Shown here: positions 1 to 5,010 of the stretch, piece by piece | Position numbering within the stretch: the stretch's first letter is position 1 | How the letters are laid out: every line of letters begins with the position of its first letter | Assembly (NCBI GenBank): GCA_000715855.1 | Contig: KL571198.1 | Coordinates: 60,064-65,470 of the forward strand | DNA from: Actinoplanes liguriensis | GTDB taxonomy: Bacteria > Actinomycetota > Actinomycetes > Mycobacteriales > Micromonosporaceae | Direction: 5' to 3' | Length of the DNA stretch: 5,407 nt | Position numbers and translations under genes: made by a program | The notes under the pieces: model-generated | The model's input: only the letters and a program-made list of their open reading frames with translations | What the model was told of the DNA's origin: nothing | Databases searched by the model: none

Positions 1-787
1 CCCCGGCCGTACCGCCGTCTTCGCGCGGTGCTTCAGCTCCCGGTCCTCGCGCATCGCCTCGCTGTCATCGCCCCACCCCTGCCCAACGTGCTGGGTCGAA
101 CCGGACAGCCGCAGCATCCCCCAACCGTCCTCGGGCAGCTCGCAGTCCTCCACCCGCAGATGAAGGGCCTCCGCCGGCCGAAGCGCGGTGTAGTAGAGCA
201 GCGCGAAAAACGCGACCAGGCGCGGATGCCGATCAGCCACCACCGCGAGCAGGCCGAGTGCTTGGCTCGGGTTGACCACGGAACGCCTGTCCACCTCGTC
301 GTTGGACTTGGGAGTGATCCACTGGACGCTGGCCATCGGATGCGTCGGCAGGAGGCGCAGCTCAACCGCGTACCGAAGCGCGCCGTAAAAAACGGCCCGC
401 TTCCGGGCGATCGTGGTTGCCGCAGCCTGCTTGCCATCGAGCCGAAGCGAGAGCGCGTCGAGCGCCTTGCGGACCACAGCAGCATCTTGAAGGTCGTTCA
501 GGCTGACGGTGTTGCCCGAGAGCCACTCAACCGCGGTGGCGAGGTCATCCGGGGGCGGGCCGGCGTCACGCCGGGTCTTGTTGAAGGAGTACCCGTACAG
601 CGCGACGGATCTCCGTTTCGGAAGGCGCACCTCGCCCGGTCTTGAGCAGAGCGGAGGTGACGTTCGCCAGGGCCTCAGCGATGCTCTTGCGCTGCTTCGC
701 GGCGGCACGCGGCCACTTCATGTCGACGAACGCGACGGCAGCGTCCAGTTCGCGACGCCAATCCTCTTCCGGGTGGTCCGGGTACAT
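1..787 (-). pseudogene. Tyrosine site-specific integrase, frameshifted, N-terminally truncated, C-terminus beyond left edge
   Basis: Integrases of this family excise and insert mobile elements at tRNA att sites. The protein reads in two frames. From about 750 down to 602 one frame gives a core-binding segment with the signature FVDMKWPRAAAKQRKS and ending ...ETEIRR. From 600 to 1 the next frame continues LYGYSFNKTRR, then KRAVFYGALRYAVE, then YYTALRPAEALHLR. The last is catalytic box I, with its Arg codon at 178-180. The visible end is REDRELKHRAKTAV, so box II (HxxR) and the catalytic Tyr lie outside. The frames join at a CGCG tract near 600-603, consistent with loss of two bases from CGCGCG or gain of one. 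No start fits: an in-frame TAG lies at about 812-814, and the usual N-terminal arm-binding domain is absent. Family recognition is from memory of actinobacterial integrases and is strong. Pseudogene status assumes the frameshift is not a sequencing error. Confidence 0.85.
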
Positions 788-1006
788 GACTGGACAACGT
801 ACGACGGCTGGCTATGGGTCGATGGCTATGAACTTAACTCGGCCGGCGACGCCGTCGAGCGACGCTCGATCTTCGTACAGGAAAACGGCCTTCGAAAGGC
901 CGGCTCGGCATCGGGCCGGCGGCCATGGGTACCTCCCGTCCCGGGAGACAGCCCTGACCGTCCGGCACCCTCGCCGGGCCGCCAATTCCGAAGGAGTGAC
1001 CCATGA
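760..1006 (+). pseudogene. 3' part of a small hypothetical gene, 5' end lost at a junction with the integrase
   Basis: The reading frame is open from far upstream, but before about 755 it is merely antisense to the integrase. From about 760 it becomes protein-like: PILFRVVRVHDW, then TYDGWLWVDGYELN, then a segment with AVERRSIFVQ. The Trp/Tyr-rich alternating pattern suggests a small beta-rich protein. I have a weak impression of similar short proteins in actinobacterial mobile elements but cannot name a family. The TGA at 1004-1006 overlaps the ATG of the next gene (ATGA), which is typical of translational coupling and supports this frame. There is no good start after the junction; the best candidate is GTG at 773 with no ribosome binding site. 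I infer that a rearrangement removed the 5' end. The tail after about 890 is Pro/Arg-rich and probably disordered. Confidence 0.5.
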
Positions 1007-1224
1007 CCGGCACCACCGAGAATTGGCCGCCGATCCTAGACTTCGACTCGATGGCCACTGTGCTCGCCAGCACGATGGGCGACTACGGCTTCCTTTTCGT
1101 AGAGGACCCCATGGTCCCCGCCCTCTCCGCCTCCCTGCGAGCCTTCGTCGCCGCGACCGGGCTACCGATTAACCCGCCCAATGACGATAACGGCGACGAC
1201 TACACCGACATCCCTGCGCTTTGA
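1003..1224 (+). CDS. Small acidic hypothetical protein (73 aa)
   Basis: The start ATG lies seven bases after AAGGAG (about 990-995) and overlaps the upstream TGA as ATGA, so start choice is well supported. The product is acidic, with the core DFDSMATVLASTMGDYGF, a likely helix SASLRAFVAATG, and a disordered Asp/Asn-rich tail ending DDYTDIPAL. No catalytic motif, membrane segment or signal peptide is visible, and I do not recognise the family. It is probably the second gene of a two-gene unit whose first gene is now truncated. It is followed by a strong hairpin 23 bases after its stop. It faces the membrane-protein gene convergently. Its GC content matches the GC-rich left flank rather than the lower-GC stretch that follows. 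Confidence 0.7.
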   Translation: MTGTTENWPPILDFDSMATVLASTMGDYGFLFVEDPMVPALSASLRAFVAATGLPINPPNDDNGDDYTDIPAL

Positions 1225-1247
1225 TTTGAATCAACGGCGATACATGT

Positions 1248-1276
1248 GGCGATCCGAGTCAGACACTCGGGTCGCC
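1248..1276. terminator. 12-base-pair hairpin between convergent genes, likely bidirectional terminator
   Basis: GGCGATCCGAGT (1248-1259) pairs with ACTCGGGTCGCC (1265-1276) across a five-base loop. All twelve positions pair, one as a T-G wobble. It lies 23 bases after the stop at 1224 and about 80 bases past the end (1356) of the opposing gene, so it can end transcription from both sides. There is no T-run, as is common for actinobacterial terminators. Confidence 0.7.
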
Positions 1277-1355
1277 GCGCCATAGGATTTTAGATCCCAC
1301 ATTTGACATCCAACGACGTACTCATATTGGCGATTAATGCGGAAATCCGCACAAA

Positions 1356-2222
1356 TCAACCTTTCGCCGCCACCCTTAATGCCTTTAGTGAACTTTGCGA
1401 GTTTCGAATTAGGTCGATTACAAGGTTGACGTCCGCTCGCCCCCGCTGGAGGCTAGATACCACGTCCTTTACGATATCCCTCTTTCGCCAAATAGTGAGA
1501 TTCGGCGGGAATGAAATGATTGAGACACCATCGACCCACTCTCCGAATAGGTACAGCTGCGGCTCCTTCAGAAGAAAGAGATTGGCGCTATTATCACCCT
1601 CAACAAGCGCCTGCTCTCTAATCAAAGAAAGCTGGTGAAAAAGGCTGGTTATTTCCTCAATAGCACGACCGCGTCGGCCAACTACCATCGCCTCGTTCCA
1701 AACATGCACGCAAGCTGCAGCTGCCGCGTTGAGCTCATCTAGGTCGACCTCATCGAACCTCGCCGACTCCATCTTCTCGCGAAAAATTCCAGCAGATTCA
1801 ATGAATGAACTCCGCACTGCAGGAAGTTGACCTATAGGAACCTCTACCAGCGCGGTTACCTCGTCTCGGATTTTCTGCATAACCAGTATTGCCTGGAGAA
1901 TACGACGTCTCCGCGACGCGTGCGATTCTTGAGCTGCGGCGATTCGCTGGACTATAACAACGGCTACCGGGATACCGCACATTGCCCCCACGAACGATGA
2001 AAAGAAGTTAGTGGCAAATGGCTGATCATCCCAATAGTGCTGCTTGTCGCCCCAAACCCCTAGGGCGGACAAGAGCAAGCCCACTGGAAGCATCGTCAAC
2101 AGCATTCGCCGAGCGGTGATCGAAGTGTCGTGCCAGAAACTTCTGATAGATCGCAGTGGCCCCTTCAACCATCCGGGGAGAAATGATCGCAGGCTCAAGT
2201 GTTTTCCTAGCTTTTCCCTCAT
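1356..2222 (-). CDS. Two-helix membrane protein with long cytoplasmic helical domain (288 aa), function unknown
   Basis: The N-terminus is basic (about residues 1-39, including R-rich and Trp-containing stretches). Two hydrophobic helices follow: about 40-57 (LLTMLPVGLLLSALGVW) and about 73-96 (FFSSFVGAMCGIPVAVVIVQ). The short acidic/aromatic loop between them should face outward. A basic stop-transfer segment (SRRRR, 103-107) leads into a helical cytoplasmic domain of about 185 residues with an Ala-rich segment (LDELNAAAAA) and a Leu/Ile-rich segment (ITSLFHQLSLIREQ). I see no known catalytic motif. The ATG at 2222 is the only near start, since an in-frame TAA lies at 2229-2231; its ribosome binding site is weak. 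GC is about 50 percent in sampled stretches, well below the flanks, which suggests separate acquisition. It is divergent from the HEPN-like gene 527 bases away. The two-helix-plus-cytoplasmic layout occurs in some phage-defence effectors, but that is only an analogy. Confidence 0.8.
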   Translation of the reverse strand: MREKLGKHLSLRSFLPGWLKGPLRSIRSFWHDTSITARRMLLTMLPVGLLLSALGVWGDKQHYWDDQPFATNFFSSFVGAMCGIPVAVVIVQRIAAAQESHASRRRRILQAILVMQKIRDEVTALVEVPIGQLPAVRSSFIESAGIFREKMESARFDEVDLDELNAAAAACVHVWNEAMVVGRRGRAIEEITSLFHQLSLIREQALVEGDNSANLFLLKEPQLYLFGEWVDGVSIISFPPNLTIWRKRDIVKDVVSSLQRGRADVNLVIDLIRNSQSSLKALRVAAKG

Positions 2223-2653
2223 CCAGTATTACCGCCACACCTCGAAAGTAGACTCCGCCAGACGACAGCGTGACAGACGTGTGCCACCCCGTCGGCCGGC
2301 TCGGATGCAGCGACTCTGAACTGGAATCTGAGCGAGCCGTAACCAAATCGTTTGCCCGCTTAGCGTGGCTGTGCAGCGCATTCGGTTGGGATCCCTCCAA
2401 CAGTGGGCATAAGTGCCATCCTGGATACGAATCCCTCGACCCGTAGGGCAACATGTCACGCAAATCCTGCCGAGCGTCATCCGACTTGCTGGGCTTGGGA
2501 TCGCGAGTGTCTACGTCATCGGGCTTGACTGCAGTCCTCCGACCGCGCCGTCCGCCTCTATGTCTTCAAGGCGCGGTCCTGAGTTGGCGCCTACGCTTCC
2601 GGCGACGACACCGACACTGCCGCGCAGCGCCAGCTCTCGCGGGACACGACGAA

Positions 2654-2689
2654 AGCCCGCACCCTTCGAGTACGGAGGGATGCCGGGCT
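2654..2689. terminator. Strong hairpin 60 bases before the HEPN-like gene: terminator or leader structure
   Basis: AGCCCGCA (2654-2661) pairs with TGCCGGGCT (2681-2689) with one bulged base. CCCT (2662-2665) pairs with AGGG (2676-2679), closing a ten-base loop. No T-run follows on the plus strand. On the minus strand the stem ends in CTTTCGTCGT, closer to a terminator tail. It could shield the downstream gene from read-through or be part of its leader. Confidence 0.5.
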
Positions 2690-2705
2690 CGCTGTTGTGC
2701 TTGAT

Positions 2706-2718
2706 ATCGGGTACCGAT
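2706..2718. promoter_or_regulatory. Short inverted repeat upstream of the HEPN-like gene, possible operator
   Basis: ATCGG (2706-2710) and CCGAT (2714-2718) form a perfect dyad around GTA, 31 bases before the ATG. The position suits a repressor site near a promoter. A weak TTGATA lies at 2701-2706, with no recognisable -10 element after it. The arms are only five bases, so chance is a real alternative. Confidence 0.25.
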
Positions 2719-2749
2719 CAAAGTCCGGAAGCACAGATGATGGTCCACC

Positions 2750-3394
2750 ATGAGCGAAGCGCAGCAAACCGACACTACCCAACTGCCTACCGCGTTACTG
2801 GAGGGCCCCCGGGCGAAGGCACTTGCCGACCTGGGCGCTGTAGCACAGGACCTCAAGTTCGTGATGCGGTGCTGCACTAAGCTTGCCCGCGAGATGAGGG
2901 AAGATCCGGACGACAGCGTCCTCCTTCAAGCGCTCTTCACAGCCGCCGTAATCACCTACGCCCGGTGTTTCAACTCGGGCAAGCGGGGCGGGCTCAACGA
3001 TAGCGACCTAACGAAACTTGGGCTCGAAGGCGACCCTCGCGGCTTCCACCGGCAAGTTATGGACATGCGGAGCAAGCACATAGCTCACTCTGCCAATCCG
3101 TTCGAGATGACCTCAGTTGGTGCGGTGCTAAGTCCGCTGGAGGCCGATCCGCGACAGGTGGAAGGAATCGCGACCTTCAGCGTGCGACACATCGCGTTCG
3201 ATGCGGATGGAATCTGGCAGCTCTTTGAGATCTGCAAGCGCCTCATTGATGAAGTAATTGCCCAGCGGGCCGGACGCCTCCAGGCTGACGTCTTAGCGGA
3301 GGCACGGGACATTCCGATCGACGAGCTCTATCAGCGGTCGTCCGTTCGAGCACAACCACCAGGGCCGGAAGCCGCGGGGACCCAAAGAGTTTGA
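2750..3394 (+). CDS. HEPN-like helical protein (214 aa), candidate RNase or defence effector
   Basis: The protein is soluble and mostly helical. HEPN domains are helical bundles that often cleave RNA using an R-x4-6-H motif; they occur in abortive-infection and toxin proteins. Here M106-R107-S-K-H110-I-A-H113-S fits R-x5-H and resembles the 'R-x-KH-x-AH' signature of AbiU2-like and related HEPN proteins. Before it comes helix AALFTAAVITYARCF (about 60-74), with the conserved-looking YARCF and GKRGGL. After it come a beta-like stretch (about 121-150) and a helix FEICKRLIDEVIAQRAG (159-175). The Pro-rich tail (about 198-214) is probably disordered. The start is fixed by an in-frame TGA at 2738-2740; Shine-Dalgarno pairing is weak. 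A terminator candidate begins 21 bases after the stop. No antitoxin-like partner is adjacent. Family assignment rests on one motif plus predicted helicity, so it is tentative; the coding call is firmer. Confidence 0.75.
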   Translation: MSEAQQTDTTQLPTALLEGPRAKALADLGAVAQDLKFVMRCCTKLAREMREDPDDSVLLQALFTAAVITYARCFNSGKRGGLNDSDLTKLGLEGDPRGFHRQVMDMRSKHIAHSANPFEMTSVGAVLSPLEADPRQVEGIATFSVRHIAFDADGIWQLFEICKRLIDEVIAQRAGRLQADVLAEARDIPIDELYQRSSVRAQPPGPEAAGTQRV

Positions 3395-3414
3395 CCAGCG
3401 AAAACGCAGCCTCC

Positions 3415-3447
3415 GGCGGCCGGGGCCCTGGAAAGCGGCTCCCCGCC
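3415..3447 (+). terminator. GC-rich hairpin after the HEPN-like gene
   Basis: GGCGG (3415-3419) pairs with 3443-3447, and GGGGCC (3422-3427) pairs with 3437-3442, giving eleven pairs including one G-T. There is a two-base bulge and a nine-base loop. It begins 21 bases after the stop at 3394. There is no T-run. Confidence 0.5.
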
Positions 3448-3668
3448 ACGCGTTGAAAGCAATCGGGTCGGGCGGGCCATCCGAGCCCTCTGCCCCTGGA
3501 CGACGGCATGATCCGCCCCTGACCGGACGATGCCCGCCGGAGGCAGCGGCTTTGGGCATCGCCAACCCCTCCAAACGAGCAGGGCGTCGTGCCATCAACC
3601 ACGGCCACGAGGCCACTCCACATCGCCCAAAGCCCCGTGTGCTGGACTCGTTTGAGCCAAACATTGCC
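3448..3668. other. Non-coding left arm next to the attachment core, rich in inverted repeats
   Basis: I find no convincing gene here. GGCTTTGGGC (3548-3557) and GCCCAAAGCC (3625-3634) are a perfect ten-base inverted repeat 67 bases apart. The first arm also competes in a GATGCCC/GGGCATC pairing (3529-3535 with 3554-3560). Lying just outside an att core, such repeats could be arm-type sites for integrase or an excisionase, but that is inference. Confidence 0.35.
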
Positions 3669-3694
3669 TCTCGCACGGTTCCCAAGCTGACAGC
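3669..3694 (+). other. Attachment core copy 1, joined to the tRNA-Gly 3' half
   Basis: The 20 bases at 3675-3694 match 5283-5302 exactly. The six bases before (3669-3674) match with two pyrimidine changes, so the similar block is 26 bases. The core runs through the anticodon loop TTCCCAA (3679-3685) and the 3' side of the anticodon stem, a usual crossover region for tRNA-targeting tyrosine integrases. Bases left of the loop (CACGG) cannot pair with GCTGA, so the left side is element DNA, not the tRNA 5' half. I read it as the right end of the left element joined to the left end of the right element. Confidence 0.75.
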
Positions 3695-3722
3695 GCCGGT
3701 TTGATTCCCGTCACCCGCTCCA
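3679..3722 (+). pseudogene. 3' fragment of a tRNA-Gly(CCC) gene, decayed
   Basis: In order: anticodon loop TTCCCAA (anticodon CCC), stem GCTGA, four-base variable region, T-arm, acceptor strand CACCCGC, discriminator T and encoded CCA at 3720-3722. This matches the actinobacterial tRNA-Gly(CCC) 3' half from memory. The T-arm is damaged: C3697 faces C3709 in the stem, and the loop is TTTGATT with T at the normally invariant C56. The D-arm and acceptor 5' strand are absent upstream. The fragment therefore cannot be a working tRNA and is presumably an element-borne or displaced 3' end drifting without selection. Confidence 0.85.
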
Positions 3723-3726
3723 CGTG

Positions 3727-3767
3727 GGAAGCCCTGGTCAAGGACTTATGTTCTCACCAGGGCTTCC
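3727..3767 (+). terminator. tRNA terminator hairpin, 12 perfect pairs
   Basis: GGAAGCCCTGGT (3727-3738) and ACCAGGGCTTCC (3756-3767) are perfect inverted repeats around a 17-base loop, four bases after the tRNA CCA. Paired ...CCCTGGT/ACCAGGG... hairpins directly after tRNA genes are common in actinobacteria. Its presence shows that the tRNA 3' flank came along with the fragment. Confidence 0.75.
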
Positions 3768-3803
3768 GTGCCTTCAAGGGCGCGGGAACGGCCCATGGGC
3801 CCT

Positions 3804-3930
3804 TTAACTCGCCTCAGACGGCCGGTTCGCCACCCTCGGCAGCCTTCGGCTTACGCCGAAGCGCTTTGACACCTTGTCCATCACGGCAGCGATCCCCTGA
3901 TCGGCCTCGCTGGTGGTGTGCTTGGTATAA
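3804..3930 (-). pseudogene. Possible C-terminal remnant of a second tyrosine integrase
   Basis: The minus frame ending at 3804 contains SPYTKHTTSEADQGIAAVMD, then KVSKRFG. This resembles the usual tail of tyrosine recombinases, where the nucleophilic Tyr is followed by a short helix of the form 'Y-x-H/K-x-T-x-EAD-x-A-A-x-x-x-D-x-V'; here Tyr would be in PYTKHT. Upstream of about 3930 the frame no longer looks like an integrase (box II, HxxR, is missing) and runs into the long hairpin at 3939-3998. Its position, about 80 bases from the tRNA 3' fragment and reading toward it, is where such an integrase gene would end. The assignment rests on one short stretch and could be coincidence. Confidence 0.35.
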
Positions 3931-3938
3931 GGAGATAC

Positions 3939-3998
3939 CTCCCGCGTTCTTGGCGGTTTGCGGCCGGATCGGGCCACAAGCTGCCAAGAGCGCGGGAG
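3939..3998. terminator. Very long hairpin (27 opposed positions) after the toxin-antitoxin operon
   Basis: Bases 3939-3965 oppose 3972-3998 around a six-base loop (GGATCG). I count 23 Watson-Crick pairs, three G-T pairs and one mismatch (C3961/A3976). The outer 16 positions are CTCCCGCGTTCTTGGC against GCCAAGAGCGCGGGAG. It starts 34 bases past the stop of the Doc-like gene (4033), so it can act as the operon terminator. A smaller dyad, GGTAT-AAGGAG-ATACC (3924-3939), abuts it. Its length is more than a terminator needs, so a miniature transposon remnant or recombination site is also possible. Confidence 0.6.
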
Positions 3999-4032
3999 CT
4001 CCAATAATAGGAGATTCTTGTTCTCTCTCCCG

Positions 4033-4413
4033 CTAGCCCGCTTCCAGCGGATACGAGTAAATGCGGAGCCAGTTCGACACACCAGCTACGTCAATCTCGC
4101 CTCTGGACGCCTGCTCAATCATCTGAGCGAAGCTGGCCTCACGCTGCAGGCGACGGCGATTAAGAGCGTAGATGAGGTCCGCCGCAAGCATTGCCGTACC
4201 GTTGTTGCCGCTACGGAATGGCTTCGACCTGACGATGACACAGACCATTTCGGCTGCCGCGTCGTAGAAGTTTGCGCTTTGCCGTGCCAGGATCAACGCA
4301 AGCTCCAACGCATCATCATCAACAACTCCGACTTCTTCAAAGCCGTACATCTTTAGCGCGAGCAGTTCATTTTCGCGGACCAAATCTGCTTTGCGCGGTA
4401 CTTCGTGTGGCAA
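4033..4413 (-). CDS. Doc/Fic-fold toxin homologue with a degenerate catalytic motif (126 aa)
   Basis: Doc toxins are Fic-fold kinases that inactivate EF-Tu by phosphorylation. The layout and length match P1 Doc (126 aa): N-terminal helices, then FYDAAAEMVCVIVRSKPF with GNNGTAMLAADLIYALN, then IEQASRGEIDVAGVSNWLR, which parallels Doc's '...GAATGEISVSSVADTLRR'. Where Doc has HxFxDANKRT, this has K64-P-F66-R-S68-G-N70-N71-G72-T73. The catalytic His, the Asp and the Lys-Arg pair are replaced; Phe, the central Asn and Thr remain. It should lack classic Fic or Doc activity unless it uses new chemistry. The TTG start at 4413 has AGGAG five bases upstream. It lies 14 bases after the antitoxin stop, as expected for an antitoxin-toxin pair. 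I see no frame disruption, so the changed motif is not obvious decay. Confidence 0.8.
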   Translation of the reverse strand: MPHEVPRKADLVRENELLALKMYGFEEVGVVDDDALELALILARQSANFYDAAAEMVCVIVRSKPFRSGNNGTAMLAADLIYALNRRRLQREASFAQMIEQASRGEIDVAGVSNWLRIYSYPLEAG

Positions 4414-4427
4414 TGAAGCTCCTACGA

Positions 4428-4670
4428 CTAATCGTATTTTACTTTTTCAAGAACATCGGCATGCGTGTCCAGGCCACGCTCGGCAATCAAGTCGACTAGC
4501 TCCCTCCTCCCCTTACTGCTCAGCCATTCGCTCAGTACCTCGGTTGCGATCTCGTTGATCGATCGACGCGTGAACACCGAATACAGGCTGAGCTGCTCGT
4601 GGAGCTCAGCCGGCAGTCGCAAAGTAAGCGCGGCGTTTGGTTGCGCCGCGCCCGCCTTCCGGGTTGTCAA
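4428..4670 (-). CDS. Ribbon-helix-helix antitoxin and likely autorepressor (80 aa)
   Basis: After a basic N-terminus (MTTRKAGAAQ) comes NAALTLRLPAELHEQL: a short beta strand (about 14-19) and first helix. SINEIATEVLSEWL (37-50) is the second helix. This is the Arc/MetJ-type dimeric DNA-binding fold. The charged C-terminal part (about 53-80, with GRRELVDLIAERG) is where such antitoxins usually bind the toxin. The start is TTG at 4670, since an in-frame TAG lies at 4683-4685 and no other start precedes the fold. A GGGGGCGG stretch lies about five bases upstream. It lies 12 bases after the stop of the membrane-peptide gene and 14 before the toxin. Classical Doc is paired with Phd (YefM fold), so a ribbon-helix-helix partner is a different combination. 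Confidence 0.85.
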   Translation of the reverse strand: MTTRKAGAAQPNAALTLRLPAELHEQLSLYSVFTRRSINEIATEVLSEWLSSKGRRELVDLIAERGLDTHADVLEKVKYD

Positions 4671-4682
4671 ATTAACCGCCCC

Positions 4683-4868
4683 CTACGCGTTCAGCGCTCG
4701 ATGAGAGACGAGCAGGAAGAGGCACATGGTGATGATCAACACGGCAGCAATCGCAGGCCGATTCACAGCTTTCGCGAGTGCTTGAATCGAGGAAACGAAA
4801 GGCGTCGCTGCAATCACTAGCCACCACCCCCTTCCGGCAGAAAGACCCAAATTGCTCGTCCTTTCCAT
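4683..4868 (-). CDS. Small two-helix membrane peptide, first gene of the toxin-antitoxin operon (61 aa)
   Basis: Two hydrophobic stretches are visible: about 14-31 (GWWLVIAATPFVSSIQAL) and about 39-55 (PAIAAVLIITMCLFLLVSH). Between them is a short basic segment (KAVNR). The ATG is preceded directly by an in-frame TAA, and AAGGA sits five bases upstream, so start and translation are well supported. It ends 12 bases before the antitoxin TTG, suggesting one transcript. I do not recognise a family. It could be a membrane anchor or sensor for the operon, a holin-like or hydrophobic toxin, or an unrelated small cargo gene. Confidence 0.65.
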   Translation of the reverse strand: MERTSNLGLSAGRGWWLVIAATPFVSSIQALAKAVNRPAIAAVLIITMCLFLLVSHRALNA

Positions 4869-4970
4869 TTAATTCCTTTCCGGCATTCAGTGATTTGTTG
4901 GATCTCAAACATGAGACTTCTTTAGCCTTAGGCTCACCATCCTTTCCCTTGGTCCGCGACTTCACGGTAT

Positions 4971-5006
4971 CAGGTGCACCACCTGTAGTGCGACCGTGTG
5001 ACGTCA
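4971..5006. promoter_or_regulatory. Inverted repeat plus TGACGTCA palindrome, candidate operators
   Basis: CAGGTG (4971-4976) and CACCTG (4980-4985) form a perfect six-base dyad around CAC. TGACGTCA (4999-5006) is an eight-base palindrome, overlapped by GTCATGAC (5003-5010). They lie 100-140 bases upstream of the operon's first ATG (4868). Ribbon-helix-helix antitoxins usually bind short palindromes in their own promoters, so autoregulation is plausible. Confidence 0.4.
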
Positions 5007-5010
5007 TGAC

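Larger units (their letters stand above)
2223..2749. other. 527-base divergent intergenic region, no convincing gene
   Basis: This separates the divergent starts at 2222 (minus) and 2750 (plus) and must hold both promoters, but I see no clear -35/-10 pair on either strand. It contains a strong hairpin at 2654-2689 and a short inverted repeat at 2706-2718. Several overlapping ORFs exist. The only one I would flag is a minus-strand 83-codon frame (2480-2229) with C7, C10, C11, H26, C27 and C36. It ends in the same frame as the membrane-protein gene, six bases before its ATG. It has no good ribosome binding site or codon bias, so I do not call it. Confidence 0.6.

Noticed and set aside
33..485. 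Minus-strand 150-codon ORF
   Set aside because: It is a shadow in another frame of the integrase and is Arg/Ser/Cys-rich with no family resemblance.
28..645. Long plus-strand ORF (205 codons)
   Set aside because: It is antisense to the clearly recognisable integrase reading frame.
2026..2463. Minus-strand 145-codon ORF
   Set aside because: Its second half overlaps the membrane-protein gene out of frame; no fold or start signal is visible.
2413..2880. Plus-strand 155-codon ORF and overlapping minus ORFs in the divergent region
   Set aside because: They overlap the HEPN-like gene out of frame, show no domain pattern and lack ribosome binding sites.
3243..3685. Two overlapping minus ORFs across the end of the HEPN-like gene
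   Set aside because: They are low-complexity Arg/Gly/Pro-rich frames expected in GC-rich DNA and run into the att core.
3844..3861. Perfect CTTCGGC-TTAC-GCCGAAG hairpin
   Set aside because: It lies inside the possible integrase remnant and is short; it could be a terminator fossil, but nothing nearby needs one.
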